Origin: Certhia americana
Taxonomy: Eukaryota; Chordata; Aves; Passeriformes; Certhiidae
Length of the DNA: 64,000 nucleotides
Assembly (NCBI GenBank): GCA_018697195.1
Contig: CM031858.1
Location: 89,745,371-89,809,370 of the forward strand
Direction of reading: 5' to 3'
The first letter of the stretch is position 1. Every line of letters begins with the position of its first letter. Below are positions 1-12,500 of this stretch, one piece after another. The translations under genes were made by a program, and so were the position numbers. The notes under the pieces were generated by a model. It was not told where the DNA came from. It made no database searches and saw nothing but the letters and a program-made list of their open reading frames with translations.

Positions 1-1878
1 GCTCAAATGTGTTTTTTTTTTCTTTCTTCTATCTAGAGTAACAAAAGAATTCTAAGTGTATGAAGAGCTTGTGGGTTTGGCTTTAATTCAAGGCCATACA
101 AAGGGCTCAGACTTTTACCACAGACCACAGAATTTACAAGTTCTGAGTTCAGATTTGTGAAAACTTGTTGATCTTTAAAGCTAACAAGCATTTTCAACAT
201 CAGGATCATGCAATAGTACAAAATTCCTTTTGTTTTCTGATGGAAAGTCTTACAGATATCAAAATCCATCTGAAAAAAAGGATAGCTGATAACTTGAATT
301 CAGGTATGTCTTGTGCATTATACACTGAGAACCTGAATCTTTGATAATTGATCTATTGAACCAAGTCACTGAAGAGAGCAAGTAATCTGGATAACCTGTA
401 GCCATATAGTGTTTCTCTAGGCAGAAAGTAGAAAAAGGGGGAAAAAGGACCAAGCTGTTGATATTTCTTTCATGAAACTTCATTTCATTCACTGAAATGA
501 ATAAATAATTTGTTGAACATGTGAAGGAAATTTTATTTTTTTTTTTTATATTTAGCATGAAAATATAAATACATAAGCCCAACAACAGCTAATTAGTTTA
601 AAATGGCACTTTAAAAAAATTTATTATTATTCTCATTATTTTCAGGTGTTTACCCAATCTTTTCTATGGTTAGGTAAACATTAAAAGAAACTATGTATGT
701 TAACCAGTTTCCCCTTTTTAATGTTTATTTTTAGTTTCATGGTAGAAAACTGGTCTTCACACACATAAAGACATACTTCTCTTCCTTTCTTTCCCTTCCA
801 ATTCATTTTTCTGAAATGATGGCAAAAAGTAAGGAAGAACTTTGAAAACTTAGGTGAATGCACAACTTCTAAGTCACAGTTATTAATTTGTGATTTATGC
901 TTTCATTTTCTATGACTGATATTAATATAAAGGTTATGTAGTTTTTTTAAGTAAAAATCTCAAGAGAGGCAAACATCTGTAAAGCAGTCTCACTAAGAAA
1001 CAAGAAACTGAGCAGAGAGAACAAGTGAAGAAGAGAAGCTGGCTTTTAACACAGGAACTGAGTTAAAAAGAGATGAAAATAGGCTGCCAAAGACAAGTGG
1101 AAAGAGTTGGATGAGTGTCACTTCATTGCCTTGGACTGAAGCTGGGGCTCACGTACGAGAGGGAGACTGTCTGTACAGCACAACAGGATCAGTTCTGTAG
1201 AGCTTCTCAAGAGCCAATGTCTACACCAAGCACATTTTGGGGGAGCTCACTTCAAGATACCTCTAATTTGTTGCTATCAGCTGAACCTACATCAGGAGAT
1301 GGAGGGCGCTTGGAGGTGTTACTTTGAGATGGCCATGGGTTCTGAATCAACAAGTGTTAAGTGAGGAGAACTAGGAAACTTTTCTCAAGAGCACTTTGCT
1401 GATTAAAATCTCAAGATGCTCCAAGTTGAAGATCAAGAACTTCTTCAGGATTGAGTAATTGCCTCCTATCCAGGATACAGAGGTACTGGTACTAAAATGG
1501 TACTACTCTTCTCTATTTCCAGCTTAATATTAAGCATGAAATTTACATTTTCTTATCCCTTTTCCTTCCCAAAGAAGTTTGACTGTTATAGTGCACTTCA
1601 GATGTAAACAAATTTGCAGTTAGAGTTACGCAGTTCAGAGAACTGTGCAAATGGTGATGCTTCAAAAGGCAGAGTTAAAGACCTGTTTAACTTCTACGAT
1701 TTTTAGTTTGTACCTTTCTGTGATCTCAGTGAACCAGTATGCAATGTGACAATATCTTTGATTTCTCTAACACCCCAAAATTCTACCATTTGTTCAAATA
1801 TTTTAATGTCTCTTATGATGTAATTGAAATTCTTTTTTCTTTTGTGTACTAAAATATTGATGAAATCACACAAGAAAA
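1..1878. other. Unique AT-rich noncoding sequence
   Basis: No gene, RNA or recognisable transposon was found. Reading frames here are short (up to about 108 codons), overlap on both strands and show no known domain. The part around 1100-1330 is somewhat less AT-rich and holds a 70-codon plus-strand frame, but its peptide is low in recognisable features. Homopolymer T runs near 11-20 and 535-547 are the only simple repeats. Confidence 0.7.
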
Positions 1879-1981
1879 AAATATATATGCTATATAGAAC
1901 TATATATATATATATATAACACTATATATATATAAGTATATATTTAACTATATATATTACTATATATATATGCTATATATT
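1879..1981. repeat. TA-rich compound microsatellite
   Basis: About 100 bp of alternating TA interrupted by AC and GC steps, so that blocks of the form ACTATATATAT recur several times. The interrupted structure suggests an old array that has gathered point changes or a short higher-order unit. It can form cruciform or slipped DNA and is likely to vary in length between individuals. Confidence 0.9.
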
Positions 1982-3120
1982 ACAATGTTGTATGGGAAGA
2001 AATTTTTCAGATTTAGAGTCCCCTTAAGAGTTGATCCTATATTCAAAGAAGTCAAACAAGAATGAAACCTACAGTTATTGAGCCTGTTGAAGCTGACAAT
2101 TCTCTGAATACACATTTTGGCGAGCAGAGACCATTTTATGGTGGTTCTTCAAGAATGGAAATAAAGAATATCACATATATAAATAAATATTTTTTATATA
2201 TAAATCTACTAAAGAAATTATGGATCAAGACTTCTTTCAAAATTGTTGTTTACACCTTTGGTACAACAGTTATAGAAACACTGGAATTACAGTAACAAAG
2301 AGACAAACAGGACAGCTGTAAAAGGTTCATAAGTTATTGAAGGTAGATAAACCTGACAAATTATAAGTGACAAATTGTTTTTGGAATATTCTTCTTCTTT
2401 TTAGTTAATTCCTTGTTAAATATATGTCATCATCACTGTTGCTCTTCATAGTGTTGTTCAAGCTCTTTGGGAAAACAGGTTCACCTGGTCATCCCAGGAA
2501 GACTGAGGTTATTTAGTGTACCAAAATAATGAGCAAACTTTAATATATAGTGGTCTCTTTGTGTTCTTGGGATTTCTGTTTATTTTCTTCTTTTCTATTA
2601 AAATATTGGGATTAAGTTTCTTTCATTATTAATTTCTGATTTTAGAATTTGGGAAAAAGCACTTTTTTCCAAATGATCCTTCAGGAATTCTTCTATCAAG
2701 TCATAACATATGTACACACTAAAAACCCAATCCATTTTGAACATAAAAGAAATTTTTTTTTTAAGTTTTACACAGGAAAATATAGTTACTCTACATTTTT
2801 TCTTGTAAAATTAGAGAACTGAATATGGGTTTCAAGAAGGAATCTGACTTTTTTATATTTGGAAATTCTGGTTTTTAACTTTGCAACCTTAATTATTAAA
2901 CATAAGTCATTGAACTATTTGGGACATGGAGTTTTTGTTCATTTGTTCTCATCTAAAATGCACACATATTTTAGATTCCGTATGTTGATTTGTTTGCAGC
3001 TAAAATTCAGTTGCTAGAGTAAATCAATCTCATTTCTGTTTCTAGCACTTCTTGTGAAAAATCAAATAATTTTTCCTTCTTGTTTATTAGTCTGTAATGA
3101 ATTGATGATTTCTATTGCTT
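1982..3120. other. Unique AT-rich noncoding sequence
   Basis: No gene or transposon recognised. A 77-codon frame at 2062-2295 has a low-complexity, chance-like composition. Confidence 0.7.
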
Positions 3121-3182
3121 CCTTCCTTTCTCTCTCTCTCTCTCCCTCTCTCGCTCTCTCTCTCCCCCCTTCCCTTTCCTCC
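3121..3182. repeat. CT (pyrimidine) tract
   Basis: A pyrimidine-only stretch on the plus strand, broken by a single G, made mostly of CT dinucleotides with flanking CCTTCC and CCCCCC runs. It is a polypyrimidine:polypurine mirror-type tract that could adopt triplex DNA. No branch-point and acceptor context with a following coding exon was seen. Confidence 0.85.
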
Positions 3183-6100
3183 ATTGCATTTTATTTAATA
3201 TTCCAAGGGCAAAGACAGTGATTAACAACCAGCATCTCATCTGAGCTCCCATTTTCAAACACATCGGGTCAAAAAAGCAGGTTTAGCTGAGTTATTATTC
3301 GGAGATACAAAATTCTGGTCCCAGGTGAGGCTCTCCAGGCCACAGAAAATGAAGCCTGAGGGTGCACAGTACTTCTTAGCTGTACTTTGTGTGACACCGA
3401 TTTCCATGATCCTTTCAAGCTTACTTCTTTTCTACTTTCAATAATATTTTCTCCTTACACTAACTTCCTCAATTTCCATTTCTACCTCATAAAGAGTAGT
3501 TAAAAGTATAAATTAAAAGCAAAACAGAAAAAAAGAGCATACCTCTAATATATATGTCCTATCTCTAAAACTGAACAGCCTTCTCAGGAATCTAAAAACA
3601 ATATTTTAACTCTTTATTTATGAATTGTTTCTCTCATTTTTTGAAAAGTGTATTTCCAGAATAATTTTATAGGAAACATAAAAAATAACAGTAAATCAGA
3701 GTGAAATGTAATAAAACAGAGACTAAATTCTAAATACTTACTAGTTTCTACACAAATTCATTATATTTTCTCATTGGTTATTTCACAACAGTACTAATAA
3801 CTATAACAATTTTTATTTTATAACCTAAATATGGTTTCCATTTTAAAAATTCCAATTAATCCTCCTATTGTTTCTCACATAATACTGTGTCTCTTTTTAC
3901 ACCTGACTGGTTACCTCTAAAACCTTGGGATTTTTCTAAGGTGAGGAACTGCTGGCCCACAAGTGTAGAAACACCTGCTGCTAGGGATGTTTTGAAAACC
4001 TCATGAAAATATGCTTCAAAACAACTTTTCTAACAGACATAAATTGTCTTTAAATTCTTTGAAATATTGGTTGCTGTTTTTTTCTTTGACAAATACTAAT
4101 TTAGAGCTAAAAAAAAAAAAAAAAATTACAATACATGTCTCAAACACATCTCTACTCTCCAACATACTGCAAGTACAAAATTAAAAGGTTAATACACCAA
4201 ATAGTTCTAAGTATGCATATAACGAGATGGAAAATGTAAATGTCTTCTGTTTTCTTCTACTGAAACTGGAGCACAACAAGCATAAGGGACTGGTTTTAAC
4301 TATTTTGTGATGCTCAATTCACTTCCTGGATGAGTGTATTTCTGAGCTCAAAATATTGGCGCTAAAGGGGTTTTTTCCTGTTCCTTTATGGAGGAACAAA
4401 AAACTGGTTTCAAAGCATTCAAAGTTTAAGTCACCAAGAGTCATTATTGCCTTCTGAAGCAGCACCTTAAGGAAAAGTTCTTATTTCTCCCTCAGTACAA
4501 GCACTCATGTATATCAATACATTTTATTTACTGTTTCAGACTTGCTCAGATTTTCCACCATTACAGTTAAAATTAAAAGGCGATGAGGATATACATACTC
4601 ATATATGTGAATCTGAAAGTTAAAAACTTTCACTGCATTCCTAGAAGAATCCTAAGATGAAATAAAAAGTCCTCAGATATGTCTAACATGTTTTTATAGA
4701 TCTATATGGCCTGCCTTTGTCTTTTCACAAAGTCCTAAAAGGGTCATAGGACATTCTGCATGAAATTGAGACATAGAATTTCTACAGGTGTACTGAATTT
4801 TATGACAAAATCAAGAATATTCGTTGAGGAATAAGAGCATGTGTTCATAAGATCACATGAAGACTGCAATTGCCACTAGGAAATCTTTCTCATTCTAATT
4901 TGAAGAACCATTTGGACTCTGCTGAGGCAATTTCATGTTTCATTGGATCTGTCACTATAGTAAGGCTCAATATATCCTGTTACTAATTTTGGATTAAAAA
5001 TTTGTGAAAAGAAATCTGCCATATGAGTTTTCTCAATTAATTTCCTAACGAAGAATTGATTTGACTTGCCACCCCCTCACCTACCCCATACATTCTCCCT
5101 TTCAGACACTTTACGTATTTTTTCTGCTTTCAAGTAAATAAACAAAAATTCCTGTATTATTGTGTTATATTCATAAACACCCACAATGCCTAGACACTGC
5201 ACATATCTGTGCTCACACTGACTTCCTTTTGTCAGTCTCTGGACCCAGCACTTGGGACAATGACTCAGTTTCACAACAGAATTTACTGAACTGCTGTTGT
5301 CAGTATCACTGTAGATGTTTTTCTCTGGGGTCTACATGTTACTGTGGTGCATGCATCCTCAAAAAAAAGAAATTTAGGAAGCTTCTTAATTGCTGTTTAA
5401 TGCCAGAGTTCTGCTGGATTCCATGGTTTCTCCTCAGAGATGATTGCCATTCTTTGTGTTTGTGAATATGTGAGATTCTCCTTTTAGAACTATTGTTTCT
5501 GATACTCATCATGTATTCCTGTGCTGGTGACAGTTCATATAATTTTTGTAAAACTAAAAAGTCTCTGCCAATACTGTAAGGACACCAGCTACATAAAAAA
5601 GGAGTATATCATTGAGATTTGTCTTTAGAAATGTCCAAAGAATGAGTGTGTATGAGTTAAACCAACTAGCAATTCATAGTGCTGACCAAACTTATTGTAC
5701 ATTGAAATGCCACTTTCCATTTAGTTAGTTGGAACTAAATAGATACAGATAGTGTTGTAGTCTCCAAAGTCTCTCTCACAGTTTATCTATTTAGATATAC
5801 CCCTTTTTGGCTCCTTTCTTGGGGCAAATGACATAGCTGATGACAGAGAAAAGTCAGGAGCTGCTGCAAAGTTTGCCAGCTCTGATTGAGATTGATGAGC
5901 TTTAATAACATTCTCATTCATGTAAACTACTGATAATGCTCACACCAACTACAGATGCCAGATAGACTTCTACACGGCCACAAACCAAAATATATAAAAA
6001 CGTTTATACCTTCTTGAGAAACTTTATATCTGATGTGAGTTTAGTGATGGATATTTGCTGTTAGCATAGAGCTGACCATGATGTCCAACCATTCCTATTC

Positions 6101-8146
6101 CCAGAAAGCAGAACCAATATCAGAATTTGCAAAATGGAAGAAACAGTAAGTGGATACTGTAATATAAGAAAATGCAGTATACGTGTAACAGTAGCTTTGA
6201 AAATTATTTTAATTGTTTATTGACCACAGTGTTGGGATTTTTTACTTCTTGAATGGTTAAGACAAACATTCTTTTATTTGTTGTTGGCTGTTGGTGTTTT
6301 GGGGGAAAGAAGTGCTGTTTTTTTAAAAAATTGCTTATTTATTCAATGGCTGAATACAGGAAGATGGAATAAATCTGTGACCACATTGAGTAATTTTCTC
6401 TTTTTTGGAAAGATGTGGAATGAGCAGTGAACAAAGCAAGTAGCTTCTTGTTCAAAGTATTCACAACTGAATGTGAAATTACATGAGAGAAGATATCTTT
6501 TGGCATCTCAGTTAATAGCTCAGACTGCACTAATATGACAATATGATATATTGTCTTTGTACAATGTAAGTCTCTTAATGTGCAACTTCTGGTAATTAGA
6601 GTATCAACATGTAGAAACATGAATGGATTGCACTCAGCCTAGCAGATCTAAAAAGAAAACAAGTTTTTAAGAATTAATAGCAAAATTATCAACATAAAAT
6701 TAAATTTTCATACCATTATGATGTTATTATGATGTATACAATGGCAGTGTGCCTATCGATAAGCAACATAAATTTATCTGTCTCTGAATTGGATCATGAA
6801 TTTCATATGCACTGATTTCTTGGGAAAAACACATCTAGAGTTTGTAAGCTCATTGTATGTTATGCTTTACGTATAAGAAATAAGTGTTATTATGTCCTCC
6901 CATTCACTTCACAGGGCAAAGATGGACATCTGCTTGGCTGTGTGACCATGTTTCCCAGTGGCATCCCCTACTCAGAGCATAAAGGGTTATTTGCAGGTGG
7001 CCACAGGATTAATCATGACCGAGCTATGGTGGGACCATTTAAGATTGTGCCACACATCTGATTGTCCAAATATATAGACTATCCCAAATTCAAATCAAAA
7101 TATTGCTGTTAATACTCCAGAGAAACTTAGATATAGCTGCTAAGATGCTGGGATGTGATTTACCTCTCTTACTTGATCATCATTCAATGTGTATATTCTA
7201 AATAAGTCTAAATGTGTATATTATAAATTGTTCAGCCTCCACCATAATAAGAAAAGCAATTTCTTTTTTCTGTCTCCTTTTCTATCAAAATATCTATTTT
7301 ATCGAAATACTTACTAAATTTTTTAAGCACATACTGCAATTCTTTCTATTCTCTACAAAATGTATGTTAATATTTCTTAATATAAATGTTAATTTCACTT
7401 GTTTCCAGAATTCCAACTTCTGCTCTCTGAAATATGTCAAGAAAGACTTTTTATGATGGCATGAAGACTGTGTCTCCCTTACAATAATCTGTTTTCAAAA
7501 CTGTGGTTGCCCTTGACAGGAATGAAACCTTTTAGCAGCATGTTAAAAACAGAAATAAAACATAGTCATACAAGTTTCATAGCCATGTACACCACTTATT
7601 TTCTCTAGAAAACTAATACCAAATACTGGTAAATTAATGTCTTTCAAGGGTTCCAGGGGAGAGAGGTTACTATCCTTTTACTCTTCAGTGTGATCACTTA
7701 AGAGAGCTGTTGAAAACTCAGTACAGATAATGGATTCTAATGCTACACAAGCTGAGGGGAAAGAAGTGTGCAATTTACACATTTTGCTCTAGTGCTCTAG
7801 TATTGATTCTGTCCTATAAACCAACTTGTTCCTACATAAGACAAACATAAAGCTGTCTGAACTGAAACTCACCAATCTGTCTAAAGTATCTGTTTTTGGA
7901 GGAAGAGAGACAGAGAAAAAAAAACGACCTAGAAAAGCAAGGACATAGCTTTCCTTTTGTTCTGTTAATGGTCCCATCTGTGAAAATAAAGGGTGTGAAA
8001 AACATTAAAAGCATCCAGGAACTTTTGCAAGGCGGATAGAGAAATATGTTTTCATTCTGACAACCTTGAACTATCAGAAAGATGTGATAGAGAAGAAACT
8101 AGATGGTGGGAAATATGGAAATAGCAAAGACGACATAGGATGGTGG
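3183..8146. other. Unique AT-rich noncoding sequence
   Basis: Nearly 5 kb without a supported gene. It contains a pure A run of about 17 at 4109-4125. Short frames at 5160-5465, 6339-6620 and 7214-7456 carry no domain and sit in AT-rich sequence. The stretch 6900-7075 is less AT-rich than its surroundings but has no interpretable frame or repeat match that I recognise. Confidence 0.65.
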
Positions 8147-8771
8147 TGTGATAACTAACACCCGCACAGCTGCTTGCTCACTTCCTCCCAGTGGGATGGA
8201 GCAGAGAATCAGAAGGGTAAAAGTGAGAGAACTTGTGGGCTGAAGCAGAGAATCAGAAGGGTAAAAGTGAGAGAACTTGTGGGCTGAGATAAAGGCAGTT
8301 TAATAGATAAAACAAAGCTGTAGAACCAAATCAAAACAAGGCATCCATTCACTACTTCTCATGGGCAAGCAGATGTTCAGCCATCTGCAGGAGAGCAGAG
8401 CTCTATCATGTGTCATTGTGACTCAGGAAGACAACTCCCATCCCTCTAAAAATGTCCCACTCCCTTCCTAATCCCCCATACACACACACTTATATGCTGA
8501 GCATAACAGTATATGGTCTGGGATAACCTTTTTATCACCTGGGGTCAGTTGTCCCAGCTGAGTCCCCTCCCAACTCCTTGTGCTCCCCCAACCTCCTCAT
8601 TTGAGGGATGGGGTGAGAAGCAGAAAAGCTTTTGACTGTCTGCAAGTACTGCTCAGCAATAGAGAAGACCTCTCTGTGTTCTCAACACTGTTTTTAACAC
8701 AACTCCAAAAACTTAGCCCTCTACTAGCCACTACAAAGAAATTGAACTGGATCCCAGCCAAAACCAGCACA
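8147..8771 (-). mobile_element. Solo LTR of an avian endogenous retrovirus
   Basis: Read on the minus strand, this matches from memory the layout of a very common avian LTR: a start resembling TGTGCTGGTTTTGGCTGGG (complement of about 8753-8771), a CATATAAG TATA element near 8488-8496, an ATTAAA polyadenylation signal (complement of 8299-8304), and an end resembling the complement of TGTGATAACTAACACCC at 8147. No gag, pol or env lies beside it, so it is a solo LTR left by recombination. Flanks GGTGG (8142-8146) and GATAG (8772-8776) agree at only 3 of 5 positions, so any 5-bp target duplication has decayed. A copy of the same family lies at 17763-18265. The exact family name is not assigned. 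Confidence 0.85.
8200..8287 (-). repeat. Perfect 44-bp tandem duplication inside the LTR
   Basis: Positions 8200-8243 and 8244-8287 are identical over 44 bp. The related LTR at 17763-18265 has a single copy of this segment. The duplicated unit lies at the 3' (U5) side of the LTR, just after its ATTAAA signal in the minus-strand direction. Complete identity between units in an otherwise diverged LTR points to a duplication that arose after insertion. Confidence 0.95.
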
Positions 8772-8989
8772 GATAGATTTACAAGTACAGACACATATTC
8801 ATGAGAAGTCTCTTCTGGATAAAGGCTTTCTATTTTGGATAGCACCACAAAATATAAGCCTTATTCTCAGGTATATTAATATAAACATTGTCAGCAAACT
8901 TGTCAAAATGAGTAAACAAAGGTAAAAATCTCTGATTTCTGGAAAATAGCAAGAAAAAATACAAAACACTTCTAAGTGCCTTTAGAATA

Positions 8990-9545
8990 AGGTGAAAAGC
9001 AGCCCACAAAGATTCATTAAGAACAAAACATGTCAAACCAATCTAATTTCTTTTTATGAAAGTTAACAGGACTTGTGGATGAGGGAAAATATGTGACACA
9101 TGCTGAATTTAGTAGGGCTTTTTACATTGTTGCACATGACATTTTCATAAGCCATGGAAATATAAACTAGATGATACTGCTGTTTGGTGAGACTAACTGG
9201 TTGGAAAACTACGTAGAGAATAATTATCAGTGGCTCACTGTCAAACTGGAGAGATTTATCAAATTGGGCTCTTCAGGAGCCTGTCTTTAATTTAATATGA
9301 TTCAATATTTTCATTACAACAGTGGATGATAGCAGAGAGAGTAAGCCTATTAAATCTACAGATGACACCAAACTATGACAGATGTGAAGACATTGGAGGA
9401 CAGGATTAGAATTTGAAATGGTCTTGTCAAGTTGGAGAAAAAAGCCACATGAAAACCACTAATGGCAAATGCAAAACTCTACACTTAGAACAATAAACTC
9501 AATAAATCCATAATGGGGAATATCCATGTTAACAACAGTATTGTC
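8990..9545 (+). mobile_element. Old CR1 LINE fragment (ORF2, reverse transcriptase part)
   Basis: The plus strand follows the CR1 ORF2 consensus known from turtles and birds over about 550 bp. Landmarks are AAACATGTCAAACCAATCTA near 9026, a 'cardinal' aspartate region where GATGACACCAAA (9361-9372) corresponds to the reverse-transcriptase xADD box, and GAGGACAGGATTAGAATT near 9396. The frame is broken by many substitutions and indels, so no protein is made. Both ends are truncated. The high divergence suggests an ancient insertion of a lineage distinct from the CR1 3' ends elsewhere in the window. Confidence 0.8.
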
Positions 9546-12500
9546 TCTTTCAGACCTGTTTCTGTTTAAACAGGAAAGCTGCCTATGTCTAAGCACTACC
9601 TACTTCTATTCCCAAATTCAACACCTATTTGATGAGACCAGTTTGACTTGCCCAAAGATCCATTGTTAATTTCCTTCTCTGACACAAAGTGCTTTGGAAC
9701 ATGTTCCTTGACCCAGAGATTTTCGTTTCTTCTTCTGTCTCATGTGCTATACTCTTTACCAAAAATTACAGTCTCTAAATTGTCACAGAGTACTCCCTTG
9801 CTCCTAGAGTCTTTGATTCTCTCCTCCTTTTAGAACACTAGTATTCTCATCTTCCACCTCCGAGTTCTCACCAGGTTCTAAGGGATGTAAACAACAGCCC
9901 TTCTGCAAAGTATCTTTTCTTTCTTCCCATTTTATCTTTTTCCAGTTCTCTCCTGCTTGACTCTGGAGGGAATCTCAAGACTCTTACCTAGAAATTTTCA
10001 CTTGAAAAACTGGGATTTTTTTCTACTTTAGTGGTAAGATTCATGTGGCCTTAAATACCTCAGAGCAAGCTCTCTGTTTCTCAGTTGTTTGTTGAAGACA
10101 TGACCAGAGCAGCTGTGTGTGTTTATAGTAAGATCCAGAGGAAGGTGGAAAGCGGTTTTACAGATGCACATCTCCTAAATTCCAGATAACCCACAGGCAC
10201 AATCTGTATTTTCCATCATCAGCCACTCATCTTCAACCTATCTCTTCCACAACATGAAACACTTATATTCAGTTACGTAGACCAAATTAATTAGTGTTTT
10301 AAGTCTCACGTTTGGCAAGAAAAATATTTCTCCATTCACTCCTTTTCCTTTGGCTAAAAATCATAACTTCACAGATGATTCTGCTCCCACTTAATCATGT
10401 CCCCAGAAACTTTCAGGCCAGTCATTAGGTGTGATGCTGCTGAGTACAGATATGAGTCTGCATCAACAAACAAAATGGATTAAAGTAGCACAAAGAAGGG
10501 TTGACTGCCAAAGTTGCAGTTAAACACTAAGAATCTAAGATTGAAAAGCTGAAAATGGGCCACCAGTTTCATTCTGCAACAACAAAAAAATGAAATAGCT
10601 TTAGTGAGATTCAAAAAGAAGGTATTTTCTTGACAAAATAGGCACAAAACCTTAAAGAAGTTGTGGAGGAAGAGGAGGAAATCCAAAGGGAAGCAAGGGG
10701 GAAAATCAGAGTGTAAGAAAATATGTGTAATGATACAACAGTAGAATTTTTCTTGTGAAAGAAGTGAAGATTTTGCAATACTTTTCTCTTAGTTTAGTGA
10801 CTTTCTGTCAATACCAGCATCTGCTCATGAATTAACTCCTGAACTTTCACAACTGACACATAGAAAGACAAATTCCCTCTAAAAGTCTCTGCATTTGTAA
10901 GCCTTACTGCATTGCAATATTACTGTAGAACTACTGGGTTCTATAGATCAGTCCTCCCATATTGTTCCACAGAATTCTAAACAATTTTTATATAGATTTC
11001 TGGTGGAAAATGACTTGGATTTGACTGATAAATGTATAAATGACATCTCTTCTTTCTCACCACAAGACACATTTTGAGGCCCTGTGCAAGAACTTAAAAA
11101 TTAGTAGGAGCTGCACAGCCCTATTTAGAACAATATCTAACTTGTAAATTACAAGTTTAGATGCCTCTGTGACGCCTTTTAGGATATTTTTTAAGAGAAC
11201 CAGAGACCAAACATTATTACAAAACAGGAATTTTAATTTTACAAACACTTTTTAACCATATTTCAAATAAAGAAATGATGCTATTTCTCTTTTCATTTTA
11301 TATATTTCCTCTTTTTTTAAAAAAAGGAGAAAGAAAAAACCCTATATATCCTGCACAATTAGTTATAAAGATTAGAGACTATAAGTCTCACTTGACACTG
11401 TAGTAGGGGGATAAGTAAGCAACCCCTTTGATTAGAAGGAAATATTAAATTGAGAAATCTACAAAAATATGCTCACATTGTTAAGATAAGGCATGACAAT
11501 CCCTGAGCCTAATCTTATTCACTAGCTTTAATTTTATGCTGAAGGTAAAAGTCACGATGGGTCAGATCACAAGCACTTAGTTAAGAAATTTTTAAAAATT
11601 GTAAATTCAATAAAAAAAATTTAAAAAATGCAAAAATAGCACAAGATTTGTTCAAGTAAAGACTTCAGCATTAGTGGTTTAATGACAACATTCATAAATA
11701 CTGGAAATTTACAGGTCTTAAATATGAAGACGTGACTAAGTAACGCATTTCTTGCATAAATATTTTTGTTCCACTGCAATATAATGAAAAAATATAGATA
11801 TTTTTCCTGTCAGTAATTTCTACTGGATAATACAGATTTATAGTCAACAGTAATTGCCCAAGATTTTTAGTTCCAAAATTATTTATGAGGTTATTTCTTG
11901 ATATATATATATCTCAAGAATACATATATATAAATATTTTTTTTTTTTCGGATTCACACATGGATCTAATTTGTATGCAAAATTGCTGAAGGGAAAACCT
12001 CCCACGTCAACATCTTTACAAAAAGTATTCTCACTCAGGTAACTCAGCTGGAGAGACTGAAATCTAACTGAATACCTCAACTAGCATGAACACGTTCATT
12101 TAAATCAGATATGAATTAGTATCTGTGTGTTCCTTCTATAAAAATCAAAAGTAAAGTAGGATTATTACATTGCATAGGTGGAAACAAATTTGTTAAACAT
12201 GAGGAGTTTTTAATGCTGATGATAAAAAAATGTACAGGACTACAAAGCATGGTTGTGCCAATTCTTAGTTAAATAAGATTCATTTCAACTAGAATTTTCA
12301 ACTCACTTGTGAAACTTGTGGAATCAGCTGCTAATCATGTAATCATGTATTAAAATTTGTACTAAAGTATGTTTACTTGATGCATTTTGAAATTTTGTGT
12401 TTTGCTTCCTGATCATTTCAGAAACTGCATTAAATTTACTGTACAGCTGTGTCTCTGAGAAGTTGTAGTACACATGTTAAAAAATTTAAAGCATTGACGA

